From NCBI RefSeq assembly GCF_027244095.1, contig NC_069658.1, forward strand, positions 423,982,687 through 424,046,686: DNA of 64,000 nucleotides, in the 5' to 3' direction. Under the pieces are notes generated by a model. That model saw only the letters and a program-made list of their open reading frames with translations, ran no database searches and had not been told where the DNA came from. The translations under genes were made by a program, and so were the position numbers. Position 1 is the stretch's first letter. Each line of letters starts with the position of its first letter. Origin of the DNA: Hemicordylus capensis. Lineage: Eukaryota; Chordata; Lepidosauria; Squamata; Cordylidae. Positions 35,081-45,923 of the stretch are shown piece after piece.

Positions 35081-36886
35081 TGTTGCAAATGTTGCAACAA
35101 TTGCTGAGTTATTTGAAAGCATTTGTATGCTGTTGAATCCCAGGGTTATTCAGGGAAACAATTAGTTTTTAAATTAAGGATTAAAAAAAAATAAAATAAG
35201 GAAGGCAAAAATTCATGTTCACCACTAACAGCAAAGAAGCCAATTTCACTGTGGACATTCCGTGCCACTGCAGTTAAGTAGAGCCATTTACATGTTATGC
35301 AGAATGTTGTGGTAAACTGGGGTGATAGATTCTGGTCTGTACCACTTCAGATGGCAGGTAGGGGCATTTCAAGTAAAACAATCACAAACATTCCTGTATG
35401 CCAACTGGCACATCTGGGAGATCGGTCAAGTTTCGCCCTCTCCTTAATGTGCTGATTTACTACACACAGAGAGCTTTTATGTAGGGAAGCATTCAACAAA
35501 ATGACCCCCTCATCTTCCAACTATAGTGGCACAGTCCAGAATTCTGCATTCTCAGTCTAGGGCCTCATTCTGCATGATTCTACAGTCTGCAGATCAGTCT
35601 AACATGCAGGAACCACAAGCCAGTCACATGGGTCCTTGTTACCAAATAGTCATCAGGCAATGGTTGGGTGGGAGAGACCCACACATCTGGTCCTGTGCAC
35701 ATGGTCCCTGCATCCATATCAGATGCTTATTGCAACAGTAGTGGGCTCTTTCCATGGGAAAGCAGCTCCTATGCTTCTAGCAGTAATTGCGAATAGAGGG
35801 AGTCTGATTGGGTTTCATCTACTCCTTTCAGTTAGATCTGAGCTAAACATTAACTGGACAAATGCATGATCCTGGCATCACATTTATGGCAATAACAAGA
35901 ATATGAGGGTGGATCAGCAGGGGAAGATGTGTGAAACTCCTCTTGTGCCCAGCGCGTCTCACCTGCAGATCCACAAACACACACACACACAGATCTTTTT
36001 CTGACAGCAGGTCTGAGTCTGCACAGGGAAGAAAAGGTAAAAATTGCTGGATGGGGGGGCGGGGGCGGGCGGGCATGAATTGCAAGGCAGAATCAGCTGG
36101 CAGGGGAAGGGTTAAGCATCCTCTCATGCCTCCGTCAGTTCTCCTCTAGAACCCCCCCCCCCACCGTCCCAGTCCCGGAATTAGTATACAGGCAAACACA
36201 GGAAATTTCCCTTCGCGTGTCTAGTTCTGTCCTCAGAGGGAGGGATAAAAATCACATTAACCCCAGGAATTCCTGAGTCAAGCCTCACGCTTCACACTGG
36301 TCACCTCTATGCTCTGTTTCCCTAGACATTAATGGAGGCCGTGGGGTGATAAGGGAGGCTGCCGAAGTGCTTGATCCGGATTGCTTTTATACGGCTAGAT
36401 TAGATGTACATAAAGTGCTTTGGAGATGATCTGCACTGAGCATTATCATAAACATGGATCCCCTGCCGTGAGAGTGAGAATGCTGAGAAGGGCCAGCTTT
36501 TCTCCGATAGCATCGTGCCACAATTCTCAGAGGAGACTGGCCTTGGAATATCACATCTTACACAGGATATCCTTCTGGCCTCCTTATCTTCCTATAAGCC
36601 AGAATGTTATTGCCACTTTCTTTGTCATGAATCCCTGCTGCAATTAACACCAACGGCCTTGTAATGTGCAGTTTAGCCCAGTTTAGCTTCAGTGCTGAAC
36701 AATGATTTCCTTGGTAATTATGCCTTTGAAAGAATCACAATAATTAAAAAATACCAATGTAATGAGAGTCTCAAGCTTTGGCGAGGGGGGGGATCCAGGA
36801 GGGGAGAATGGCTGCTGCTTTGGCTGAAAAGGGCTGGCACATGAGTTACAGCAGGCCCTGAAACAAGCCAAGACAGACCTTGGGGC
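35081..36886. other. Intergenic, unassigned
   Basis: No exon or named repeat was recognised. There is a short (AC)n run near 35980. Confidence 0.5.
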
Positions 36887-36887
36887 A

Positions 36888-37316
36888 ATTCTCACGATCA
36901 ACCAAAATTGGGCTAGCAGAGGCTAGCCCAATTTTTGTTGATTGTAGGACCCACTGGGCTCGCAGCCGAGCCCAGTGGTTCTTGAGCGGGTAACCCGCTC
37001 GAGAACCCCTGCTAAAAAGCAGGTTTGCGGAGCAAGCGCTCCAGCAAACCTGCTTTTTACAATCGTGAGTAGCCACGGAGCATGTTCGCGCCACGGCTAC
37101 TCACGAGTAGACCCCCGGCCGGGGGTCTCCCCAATATGCCCTGCGCACTCGCGCAGGGCATACTGGGGCTTGCGGGGGCTGCGCAGCCCCCGCTCCCCCC
37201 ACCCCCCGCCGGCTCTGTCACGGAGCCGGCCATTGTGTGGGCAGCCGATCCGGCCGCCCAGGGCTCCCTTCCCGCTCACTGCCCCAAACCGGGTCTCACT
37301 GATCATGAGACCCGGT
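36888..37316. repeat. Serial-hairpin element, copy 4 (best preserved)
   Basis: About ten hairpins follow one another almost without gaps. Stems include AATTGGGCTAGC/GCTAGCCCAATT, CCACTGGGCTCG/CGAGCCCAGTGG, GAGCGGGT/ACCCGCTC, AAAAAGCAGGTTTGC/GCAAACCTGCTTTTT, TCGTGAGTAGCC/GGCTACTCACGA, GACCCCCGGCCGGGGGTC, ATGCCCTGCGC/GCGCAGGGCAT, GCGGGGGCTGCGCAGCCCCCGC and GCCGGCTC/GAGCCGGC. It starts TTCTCACGATCA and ends TGATCATGAGA, near-inverted ends. Confidence 0.75.
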
Positions 37317-37384
37317 CCAATGTCTGCACATAGAGCTGCTTAGCACAGATTGATGCAACCAACCCAGAATGATTTAACACACTT

Positions 37385-38040
37385 CAACACAACCAGATCA
37401 TAGGAAGCTGCCTTCTCTTTTTGCCTTATACTTTTTATTCCATTTTCACAACACAAACAGACAAACACAAACGATACAAGCACTCACAAACACACATAAT
37501 AAAGACTTCCATCTCATCATTGGAACAAGTGTTGTTAACAAAAACTGGATCTTGCCTATAGATTAAACATTCTCTCCCCAATAGTTCATATAGAAAACAG
37601 CTTTGGGGTGTTTTTGAAGCATTTGTTGTTAGCCCTCAAAAGCCTGACAAAAATCCATTTTGTGATGTATTTTTAAATAGACAAGAAGAGGGTCCCATTC
37701 TTTTTTAAAATCTTCAAATTTATTTCTTAGTAGTGATGTTAATTTCGCCATTTCTGCCAATTCTAGTACTTTAAGAATCCAATCCTCTTTAGATGGGCAT
37801 TGACTGTCTTTCCATTTGCACGCAAATGTCAGTCTTGCTGCCGCTGTGAAGGCAGCTGCCTTCTCTTGAGCCTAGCTAGCTCAGTATTGTCACGTACGCT
37901 GACTGGCAGCAGGCAGCTTTTCCGAGTTCCAGGCAGGGTCTTTCCCCCAGCCCTAACTGGAGATGTCAAAAATTGAACCTGGGACTTTCTGCATGCGAAA
38001 CCATGTGCTCTGCCACTGAACTGCATCAGCCTCTCTCTTT
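37385..38040 (-). repeat. tRNA-head SINE interrupted by an L1
   Basis: On the minus strand a tRNA-like head (CAGTTCAGTGGCAGAGCAC, CCCAGGTTCAATTTTTG) leads to the shared tail (CAATACTGAGCTAGC). The final part of the tail (CAGCTTCCTATGAT) lies on the far side of an inserted L1 end (37420-37853). Confidence 0.75.
37420..37853 (-). mobile_element. 5'-truncated L1 LINE (ORF2 end plus 3' UTR)
   Basis: The minus strand encodes the last part of an L1 ORF2 protein (CKWKDSQCPSKEDWILKVLE, then LAEMAKLTSLL) and ends with an AATAAA-like tail. A perfect 14-bp target duplication AGCTGCCTTCTCTT flanks it (37406-37419 and 37854-37867), so it is a standard L1 insertion into the SINE. The visible end of the frame is open, suggesting moderate age. 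Confidence 0.85.
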
Positions 38041-38599
38041 GGTACTTAAGCACAGTGGAATCAGGGCTGTACACAATGGGTCCTCTCTGTACTCAAAGGT
38101 CTCTGACTGGCTGAAGGGGAGTCAATTCTCCTAACTTCTTTCAGTCTAGCTGTTTTTTTGGTTGTAGCTGCTATTCCAGTTTTCCCCCCTCAGAAGTTAC
38201 TTTGTCCCTCAAGGGCTCTGGTAGAAATGAAGGGAGAAGTGGGAGGAGGAACAAGAGAGAGAGGCAGAATGGAGGGGAAAGAAAAAGAGAGAGAAAAGCT
38301 GTAATATTTGTAATACGTTGCATCTGTAATAGAGCCTGATAACAGAGAAACAACTTGGTGATGTTAGAATTCTGCCTGCTTTGTCCTTCTTATCAAGATA
38401 TCTTAACAAGATACAAAACAATTTGGCAATGAGTTTTCAGATTTTGTGGGTTTGCAAGCACTTTTTGCTCAGCACCATCGCTTCTTGTTGCTGGCTTTTT
38501 GCACCAGACAATATATGACACAGGGGCTGACATCCTGACAGTGAAACAAACACCAGTGTAGCACCAGTGCTTCTGAAGAGGTCCAGACTAACGTTCCCT

Positions 38600-38666
<67 letters not shown>

Positions 38667-39596
38667 ATTTCAGCGACCTCCCCTTCCCCCAGGTCTTCTG
38701 TGTCACCCCAAAATATGTCCTCGAGGGCTTCTTACTACCACATCAAAAACACAATTGACACAAAAAAACACAAAAACACAACAAAATCTCCCGAAAAGTG
38801 GACAGTGCTCTTTATGGGCCAGACACCCTCCCTAAATCAATCTCCATGACAAGTTTGGCCTCCACCACCTCTTCTAGCCCTTTAACTGACTGTGAATTCC
38901 TAGCCAATCTCCCCTGCCTGACCCCTCCAAATGGAATGCGAAAGCCGTGGGAAAAGCCCTCGGGAATGTACTGTGCATTTGTTTGATCTGGATAATGCTT
39001 GAGGTATTAATTGAGGGCCTCCACCCTCACCGGTGTGTGGGGGCCCTTTGAAGCAGGCTGCCTGCTCCCAAAAGCTCCTTTCCCTTGTGGCTGCCCGACC
39101 CCCCTTCTGCCCCCAGCTGCCCTGGGGCAGGCTGCCGCTGGGTGGCCTCCCCCACAACTTGGAACAGTTGAGCTGAAACCTGCAGGAGCCCCAGAAACAC
39201 TCGCTGTCATTGAAGTCCCAGCTAACCAACCTGGGGTGTGTGTGTGTGTTCCTGCCGTGCTTCATCCTTGGGCAGGGAACCTCGTCCCTGGCCCAGTGAA
39301 GTGAATAATGTCCAGGTTTTTGATCAATGAAGATGCCCGCCAAGCCTGCTCCTAGAGAACCACCCCCATGTAAATAATGTAATCTGACAGCCAGTTATCC
39401 CAGTTGCGCTCCACTTCTGGGTGCTTAAACTGTGCCACTCCTTGGATACTGTGGTGAGCACCCCATCTTTCACAAGCCACTTCAGTTCTGGGTCCCGAAA
39501 CAGCAGTGAAAACACATCCACATACTCCCCCCGCCATATCTTCTCCTTAGTGGACTGTTGCAAGTGGCAGCCCAAAGGGGGCAGACGTTCCCATGT
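38041..39596. other. Intergenic with (GT)n(GA)n microsatellite
   Basis: A GT run at about 38600-38647 is followed by a GA run. These produce artefactual Val-Cys and Thr-His open frames. No exon was recognised. Confidence 0.6.
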
Positions 39597-39601
39597 AGGA
39601 G

Positions 39602-39670
<69 letters not shown>

Positions 39671-39830
39671 TCAATTTCTATACCGCCCTTCCAAAAATGT
39701 CTCAGGGTGGTTTACACAGGAATGATAAATAGATAAGATGGCTCCCTGTCCCCAAAGGGCTCACAATCTAAAAGAAACATAGACACCAGCAACAGTCACT
39801 GGAAGTACTGTGCTGGGGGTGGATAGGGTT
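39597..39830 (-). repeat. L2-like 3' end with an expanded (ATCT)n tail
   Basis: About 17 ATCT units (39602-39670) are joined to TCTATACCGCCCTTCCAAAA, GCTCCCTGTCCCCAAAGGGC and AGACACCAGCAACAGTCACT. The tetranucleotide is the expanded tail of the repeat. Confidence 0.8.
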
Positions 39831-40235
39831 GCAAGCTGAGGACCAGTTATCCCAATCAAGGGTTGCTGCCTGGCCCCCCAGCTCCACCCCCACACCGAGC
39901 CCCCTGGCTCTATCCCCCAAAGCCCCTGCTCCAGGTGTACCTTGCATTTGCAGCCCCTAGGCGGGTCCTCCTGCTGGTTCAGCCGCTGCACTGCCTGGCT
40001 GTCCTGCCCTCTGGACTTTGGCCTGGCCACCCCCCACTCCTGCCTGCGGGGCAGCGGGGGTGCTAGCAGAGGCTGTGCCTGGCAGAAGACTCTACAGTGA
40101 TCCTGCATTGGCCTGAGGAGGCCCCACCGCCTGTGCAGTGGGGCCCAATGCTGCTGCTGCTGGTGGTCTGAGTCTGGGCATTCTCCCCCCCCCCTCCCTG
40201 GCCCTGCTCCCACTCCCGCTCCCTCCCCCAGGAGC

Positions 40236-40239
40236 TGCC

Positions 40240-40292
<53 letters not shown>
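40236..40292. repeat. (TG)n microsatellite
   Basis: Uninterrupted TG dinucleotides. Surrounding GC-rich sequence (39830-40560) has no recognised exon; its long open frames come from the repeat. Confidence 0.9.
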
Positions 40293-40294
<2 letters not shown>

Positions 40295-41645
40295 CCTCCT
40301 GCTCCTGCTCTCTCCCCCCATTCCCCTTCAGCAGTCTCCTGGCTGGAGCCGTCCCCAATACTCACCTCAGCTTCTGCCAGCTGCGCTGCCCCTTCGATCT
40401 ATGCTAGGCAGAAGCAGAACTCTGAGAGGGCAGCCTGTAGACTCAGAGTCAGTCACTGGTCCCTTCTTCCGGGTCGACCCTCTGCCTCTTGGATGGGGCC
40501 ACGCTTGCTTGGACTTCCTGCACCACGAGGCACCCCCTCTAGAGATCTGAGAGTTCCTCCTTGACATCTTGCTTGAGCCAGCAAGCCTGCCATTCACAGT
40601 GCATTCAGAAGTCTGATGAGGCTGGTGATATGGAGCAACAATGTTCTGCCACGGCCCTCAGTGTTGCTCAAAACTGTTCCCTTCCCAACTACCTGGAGTG
40701 ATGAAACATGAGATGAAACAACTGCCAGCAATTTCTGGCTCACCATACACCATTGGTCCTTATAACCTGTACTATTTGCTGCTATTCTTCATCTCTGCAT
40801 CTTACAGGCATATGCCTAGGAAAGTACGGTGCATCTTGCATAACCTTCAAGGGCTATTTTGCTGTACACCTTGAATACAAAAGTTGCAGTGCTCTTGGGG
40901 AAACGTATGTTGCCCCAAAGGACGGAATATTTTAGGACAGAACCATCAAAGAGATATTCAAATGGTCCAGGATCAAAATAGCACTGAACCAGTCCTACAA
41001 ACAGCATAAACATCCTATGAGAGAATTGGTGCTGCATTTCCAGAAATCTTCACTAACGTTCCAGGGGTTGCTAGAAAGTTCAAACACAAGATTTAACTGA
41101 AAGAAAATGTGCAATACAACACAAAGTACAAAATGTACCTATTGGGTTGAAGAAGCCACTCAAGGAAGAAATTCTCAGATTTGGCAAAGCTGATATTATT
41201 TAACCTGTTGATGCCTCAGAATGAGTCTCTCCCATCATCAGCTGGGAAGGCTAATAGAGCCATTCATATGTGTGTTGACCTTAGAAACCTCAGCTCAAAC
41301 ATTGCTGTGGACTGCTCAGTATCAATGAGATGCTACTTACTCTTGAAAAAGCACGTGTCTTTACAGCTCTCGATCCATCCTCATCATGTCACCAGATTCC
41401 TTTAATAGAACAATCATGTAAGAAAACAGTTCTTGGCTTGTTCCAGTTTACATTCATGCCATTTGGTTTGGCTTCTGTGTCCAGTGTCCAGTGTCCAATG
41501 CAGAAATATTTGGAGAAGCCAGGAGTATTACATGATTCCAAGATGACATTCTGATGTTCAGCATGAATGAGTCTGAACATGATATTATCCAGAAACATGT
41601 CCTAGAAAGATTTCAGCACCTCATGGACTCACTAAAGGTAAAATG

Positions 41646-41859
41646 TACCGTCAATTTCGACTCCTGGTGCCCACAGAGCTCTGTGGTTGTCTTTGATAGA
41701 ATACAGAAGGGTTTTACCATTGCCTCCTCCCGTGCAGTATGAGATGATGCCTTTCAGCATCTTCCTATATCACTGCTGCCCAATATACAGTAGTACCAGC
41801 GGGGATTCAAACTAGCAACCTTCCGCTTGTTAGTCAAGCATTTCCTTGCTGCTCCACTT
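41646..41859 (-). repeat. tRNA SINE with BovB/RTE-like tail, inserted in the gypsy fossil
   Basis: On the minus strand the tRNA-like head (AGCAAGGAAATGCTTGACTA, GTTGCTAGTTTGAATCCCC) leads to AGTCGAAATTGACGG at the tail, which resembles the end of BovB/RTE LINEs. The flanks AAGGTAAAATG (41635-41645) and AAGGTGAAATG (41860-41870) are an 11-bp target duplication with one mismatch. Confidence 0.8.
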
Positions 41860-42355
41860 AAGGTGAAATGGATAAGGTGCAAGGACTCACTAGCGACAAT
41901 AAATCTCAGTTTAAAGCATTTCTCAGTGTACCTAGGGCAATGATGTACCTAGGGCATACCATCTCTCAAAGAGGCACATTGCCAAAGTCTGACTTGGTAA
42001 ACGTCATTAGTAAATACCAGCACTGGGTAACAAAGATAAACTTTGGTTTTTCCTTGTACTTTGTGATTACTACTCAAAGTCTGTTAAGCAATTTGCTACT
42101 AAGCTCATTCCTTTGCACCATCGCCTAAAGAAGAATGTAAAATGGCAAAAATGTTTCCAGAAGATAAAATACACTGTTTCCACTAGCCAAGCTCCAATCC
42201 TTTTGACTTGGAGAAGCAAACAATTGTGACTACAGATGCCAGTGAATCTGGACTTGGTGCGCTTTGGCTCTGTTCAAAAATGGGCAAGAAGCTAGTGTTG
42301 TATTTACCGCCTGAGCTCTTACCGACACCGACAAATCTCACTCAGTTAAAAAGGA

Positions 42356-42632
42356 CCTTGGGCATGTTTCTGGATTGTGAGATGTTTTAGGACCTACTTG
42401 AAGGCTAGCAAGATAAGCAATCAGCAGTCCCAGGCTTGGCTCTAGGAAGATAAACGTTTGCAAAATCAGTGTCCACCACTTTCACAGCCCATTTAGTGAT
42501 TCTTGGGGTGACTTGACTAGAACTTCTCAAAGTAAAGAAGGCTGATGGAGATTTATGGTCAGATCTCAAAATAATTTTTTTAGCCTTCAAGTAGGTCCTA
42601 AAACATCTCACAATCCAGAAACATGCCCAAGG
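42356..42632. repeat. Perfect 52-bp inverted repeat
   Basis: Arm 42356-42407 (starting CCTTGGGCATGTTTCTGGAT) is the exact reverse complement of 42581-42632. The spacer is 173 bases. The arms are much better conserved than their surroundings. Confidence 0.9.
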
Positions 42633-43011
42633 TACGTTACCTAGAGGATGAAGTGAAATTTGATGATGGAGAAAGTATTGTTCAGATTACTCAAAGGACC
42701 ATTTCTGTTCCAGAATGGGCATCATTCATAAGAGAAGGCCAAGTACCAAATGGGCTGAAGGCTCATATGATCAAAGGATGGTCTTGCAAGAATATACCAA
42801 TACCTACAGCCTTTTCAACATTTTTTGCAGGACCTGCCTGTAGTAAATGAATGGGTTTTGAGAAATGATTGTCTTGTTGTCCCATCAAACTTGTAGGAAT
42901 ATTTGAGACAGGTGTATTGAATGTTCCTGCAAGTTGGATGAGACAACAAGACAACCATTTATCAAAACCTGAAGATCATCCAGGGCTATGTCTAACTAAA
43001 CAGTGAGGCTG

Positions 43012-43240
43012 TTCTCACGAGCACCGAGACAGGACTAAGGCATCCAACCCCAGGCTTAGCTGCCCGTGAGAACTGCCAGGAGCCATGCAGCTCCCAGCAG
43101 TGCCTTGGCACCAGTCCTGGCTATAAAGCCTGGCTGTTAAACAAGGTTAAAGGAGCGAGCGCTGTTCCTTACCCTGCTTAACTGACCGTGTCTCAGCACT
43201 GGCTGCTGTCAGTGCCAGGTCCCTGATCGTGAGAAAGGGC
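43012..43240. repeat. Serial-hairpin element, copy 5 (short)
   Basis: Ends are TTCTCACGAGCA and TGATCGTGAGAA, near-perfect inverted repeats. Inside, a GGAGCGAGCGCT core is flanked by AAGGTTAA and TGCTTAAC-like arms as in copies 3 and 4. Confidence 0.7.
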
Positions 43241-43472
43241 CCAGTGAGTATGACAAGACTTTTGGTTCCAAAGAATGGAAAATCAAGGAGGGAATTGAGG
43301 AGGAAATTAAAAAAACTAGCTTGACCAGTGCACACTAGTAGATTGCTCTCATTGCCCCCCACCACAGCCCCCTCACCCTAGAGACCTCCCCACCCTCAAC
43401 TGAACCCCGCTCCTCCTCCTCCTCCTCCTCCTCCTCCTCACTTTATTTCTCTCTCTCCCCCTACCCTCTCCT

Positions 43473-43527
43473 TCCTTCCTTCCTTCCTTCCTTCCTTCCT
43501 TCCTTCCTTCCTTCCTTCCTTCCTTCC
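43473..43527. repeat. (TTCC)n microsatellite, left part
   Basis: Pure TTCC units, continued beyond the inserted hAT element at 45376-45438. A TCC run (43410-43439) lies just before it. Confidence 0.9.
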
Positions 43528-43719
43528 CAGAGGCGTAACTAGGGAAAACGGTGCCCGGGGCAAGCACTGAAATTGCCCCCCCCCCGCCGTGCCCCCCCAC
43601 CCACCCCAGCATACATCTGACTGACACACATGTTTCAGAAAACTTTTATTTTAAAAATTTTAAAAATTACAAAAATTACCAAATATTTCAAAATGTGATA
43701 AATAACCAAAAATGTGAAC

Positions 43720-43965
43720 TCTCCCTCCAAGTAGCCCAGAGTGGTGCACTACATACTTAGGTTTTTCCTCACAAGCAACAACCCTGTGGAGTTGGCTTGT
43801 ATCTCCAACAACAGAATTATGATGCAATGATGATACACACCACATTATACTTAGGTTTTTCCTCACAAGCAACAACCCTGTGGAGTTGGCCTGTATCTCA
43901 AACAACAGAATTATGATGCAATGATGATACACACCACATTATACTTAGGTTTTTCCTCACAAGCA
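43720..43965 (-). repeat. Sauria SINE fragment with a 94-bp tandem duplication
   Basis: The block TACTTAGGTTTTTCCTCACA recurs at 43754, 43848 and 43942, exactly 94 bases apart. The two full units differ at only a few bases. The unit contains SINE sequence (CACAAGCAACAACCCTGTGG). Confidence 0.85.
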
Positions 43966-44311
43966 AGAGACAATCTCCAAAGGTCCTGGCATATAACCCC
44001 TCCCCCATTTTTCTTGCCAAACTTTGTGTCTTTAGCAGGATACCACAGGCACTTGTTAAAGCTAACACTGCAGGTTTTTCTGAGATGGAGCTGTTATAGG
44101 AGCACTTCAGCGTAAACTGAGATCACAAGGCAAGCTTTCACAGTGCAAAAAAGAGCATGCCAGCAAGCAGAGCTCATGGTAAAACTCTCTTGAAACACCT
44201 TGTAACAATGCACAGGCAGCTATGTTACACTGCTTGAGTCAACTCACACTGCTGTACTACCCAGGCTGTGGGAATTGACTCTCAGTTCCATATACATGCA
44301 TGCATTTAAGA

Positions 44312-44542
44312 TAGCAATAGCAATAGCAATAGTACTTACATTTATATACCGCTCTATAGCCGAAGCTCTCTAAGCGGTTTACAATGATTTAGCATATTGC
44401 CCCCAACATTCTGGGTACTCATTTTACCGACCTCGGAAGGATGGAAGGCTGAGTCAACCTTGAGCCCCTGGTCAGGATCAAACTTGTAACCTTCTGGTTA
44501 CAGGGCGGCAGGTTTTTTTTACCACTGCGCCACCAGGGGCTC
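44312..44542 (-). repeat. tRNA-derived SINE (family A), copy 2
   Basis: Nearly the same as 428-655, with the AGCAAT tail, TACCGCTCTATAGCCGAAGC and the tRNA-like head (TGGCGCAGTGGTAAA on the minus strand). It sits inside the 1.85-kb hAT element. Confidence 0.85.
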
Positions 44543-45375
44543 TTGGTTGAGTGCCAAAGAATCTTTATGATTGTTTTTCTTTCTTTTGGGGCGGAGAGAG
44601 GAGCGTATAATGCAAACATTAACACCTGTTAGGCACCTGAGACCATAGTTGGGCAGCTAAATAAAAGCCTGATTCTTTAATATGTTTCCCCCCCCACATG
44701 TGGCTTCTGTAGTTTTTGCAACTCATTCTCACCCTGACACTTGGTCTGCTGCTTCCACCCGCCCGCTGCCGAATCCTTTCTTCCATGCCGGGTGTCCGTG
44801 TGTGTCCTTGTCGTCCTGCCTGCACCTGCTGCAGTGCAGCCCCAGCCCCAGCAACCACGCTTTCCTCCACGACCGCAACCGCGCCACCACGTGCAGGCGA
44901 ACAGAGGAGGACGGACGCACCGCACGCATGTGCAGCACGACTCGGCACGCCAGCCGAGTTGCGCGTGCGTGCGTGCGTCACTGACTAGAGACCCTCTGGC
45001 TGGCAAGCCACTAGAGGGCCTCTTTCTGGCTGTTCCAGACTAAGCGAGCGACGGAGCGAGCGAGCCTCAGCCAAGGGCAGGAGCAGTGAGCAGCATGAAA
45101 GGTGCCCGCCACGGCGCCCGCCGCCAAGCCAGGCCACTGACTGGCCGCCAGCAAAGCAATGGGGGGGGTGCAGGCGGCGCGGAAGGGACCGCTCGTGGGG
45201 GAGGGGGCAGCGACGCGCTCCCTTGACTGCTGCTGCGCTGCTGCACTGAGCAGGAGAAATGTGTATTTAAAAAGTGGTTTTTTTAAAAAAATTGTCATGG
45301 CGGCGCCCCCCACGTGACCTGAAAAGATGGTGCCCGGGGCACGTGCCCCCCCTGCCCCCTATAGTTACGCCTCTC

Positions 45376-45438
45376 TTCCTTCCTTCCTTCCTTCCTTCCT
45401 TCCTTCCTTCCTTCCTTCCTTCCTTCCTTCCTTCCTTT
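45376..45438. repeat. (TTCC)n microsatellite, right part
   Basis: The continuation of the repeat at 43473-43527 on the far side of the hAT insertion. Confidence 0.9.
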
Positions 45439-45854
45439 CTCCTTCTTCCCCGCCTGCCCCTCTTCCCTCCCCTCTGGCAGCGGCGCCGGTGGCCCCTGCC
45501 CCATCCTCGCCTTGCATGCAAAGTTTTTCTCAGGGTCCCCTGGCAAGGTGCGCTGTTCTCCTTCGCTCCTGTGCTGGCCGTCGGCAATGCCAAGATGCCC
45601 TCGGAGGGGCTGGCCGTGCTGTGGGTGCTGGAGCTGGGCTGGCTGGGCACCACTGCTACCTCCTCTCCTCCAGCTCCTTAGAGCATTGCTGCTACTGCCA
45701 CCTCAGCTCCAACATGGTAGCCACCCAGAGTGGATTTTCCTGAGAGTACGCACGCAAGAGAGAGCGTGCGTGTTCCTGTAGTGCCCCGATCGGTTTAGCA
45801 CTGCAAAGGCAGGGTGTGGGCAGGGCTTGCTACACAGCTCCTAAGGCTTTTTTT

Positions 45855-45856
<2 letters not shown>

Positions 45857-45920
<64 letters not shown>
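45857..45920. repeat. (AT)n microsatellite
   Basis: About 30 uninterrupted AT units. Confidence 0.95.

Positions 45921-45923
<3 letters not shown>

Larger units (their letters stand above)
40640..42960 (+). mobile_element. Ty3/gypsy LTR retrotransposon fossil (pol part)
   Basis: Reverse-transcriptase signatures are recognisable (ALDPSSSCHQIPL, then FTFMPFGLAS at about 41350-41480), followed by an RNase H start (TTDASESGLGALW, about 42225-42265). No LTRs were identified, so the ends are approximate. The copy is broken in many places and is old. A tRNA SINE with its own target duplication is inserted at 41646-41859, and a long perfect inverted repeat lies at 42356-42632. Confidence 0.75.
43528..45375. 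mobile_element. hAT DNA transposon, about 1.85 kb, inside a TTCC microsatellite
   Basis: The left end CAGAGGCGTAACTAGGG and right end ATAGTTACGCCTCTC are inverted repeats. TTCC repeats touch both ends, so the target duplication (TTCCTTCC) lies within the microsatellite. GGTGCCCGGGGC occurs just inside both ends. No transposase frame was recognised; the inside holds a duplicated SINE piece, a tRNA SINE and a GC-rich segment (44.7-45.25 kb). Confidence 0.8.

Noticed and set aside
38437-38835. Val-Cys and Thr-His repeat proteins around 38.6 kb
   Set aside because: Translation of a GT/GA microsatellite. The same applies to the frames at 39761-40564 around the TG run.
45267-45743. Long open frames with repeated Lys-Glu-Gly-Arg or Pro-Ser-Phe-Leu
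   Set aside because: Translations of the TTCC microsatellite and its GC-rich flank.
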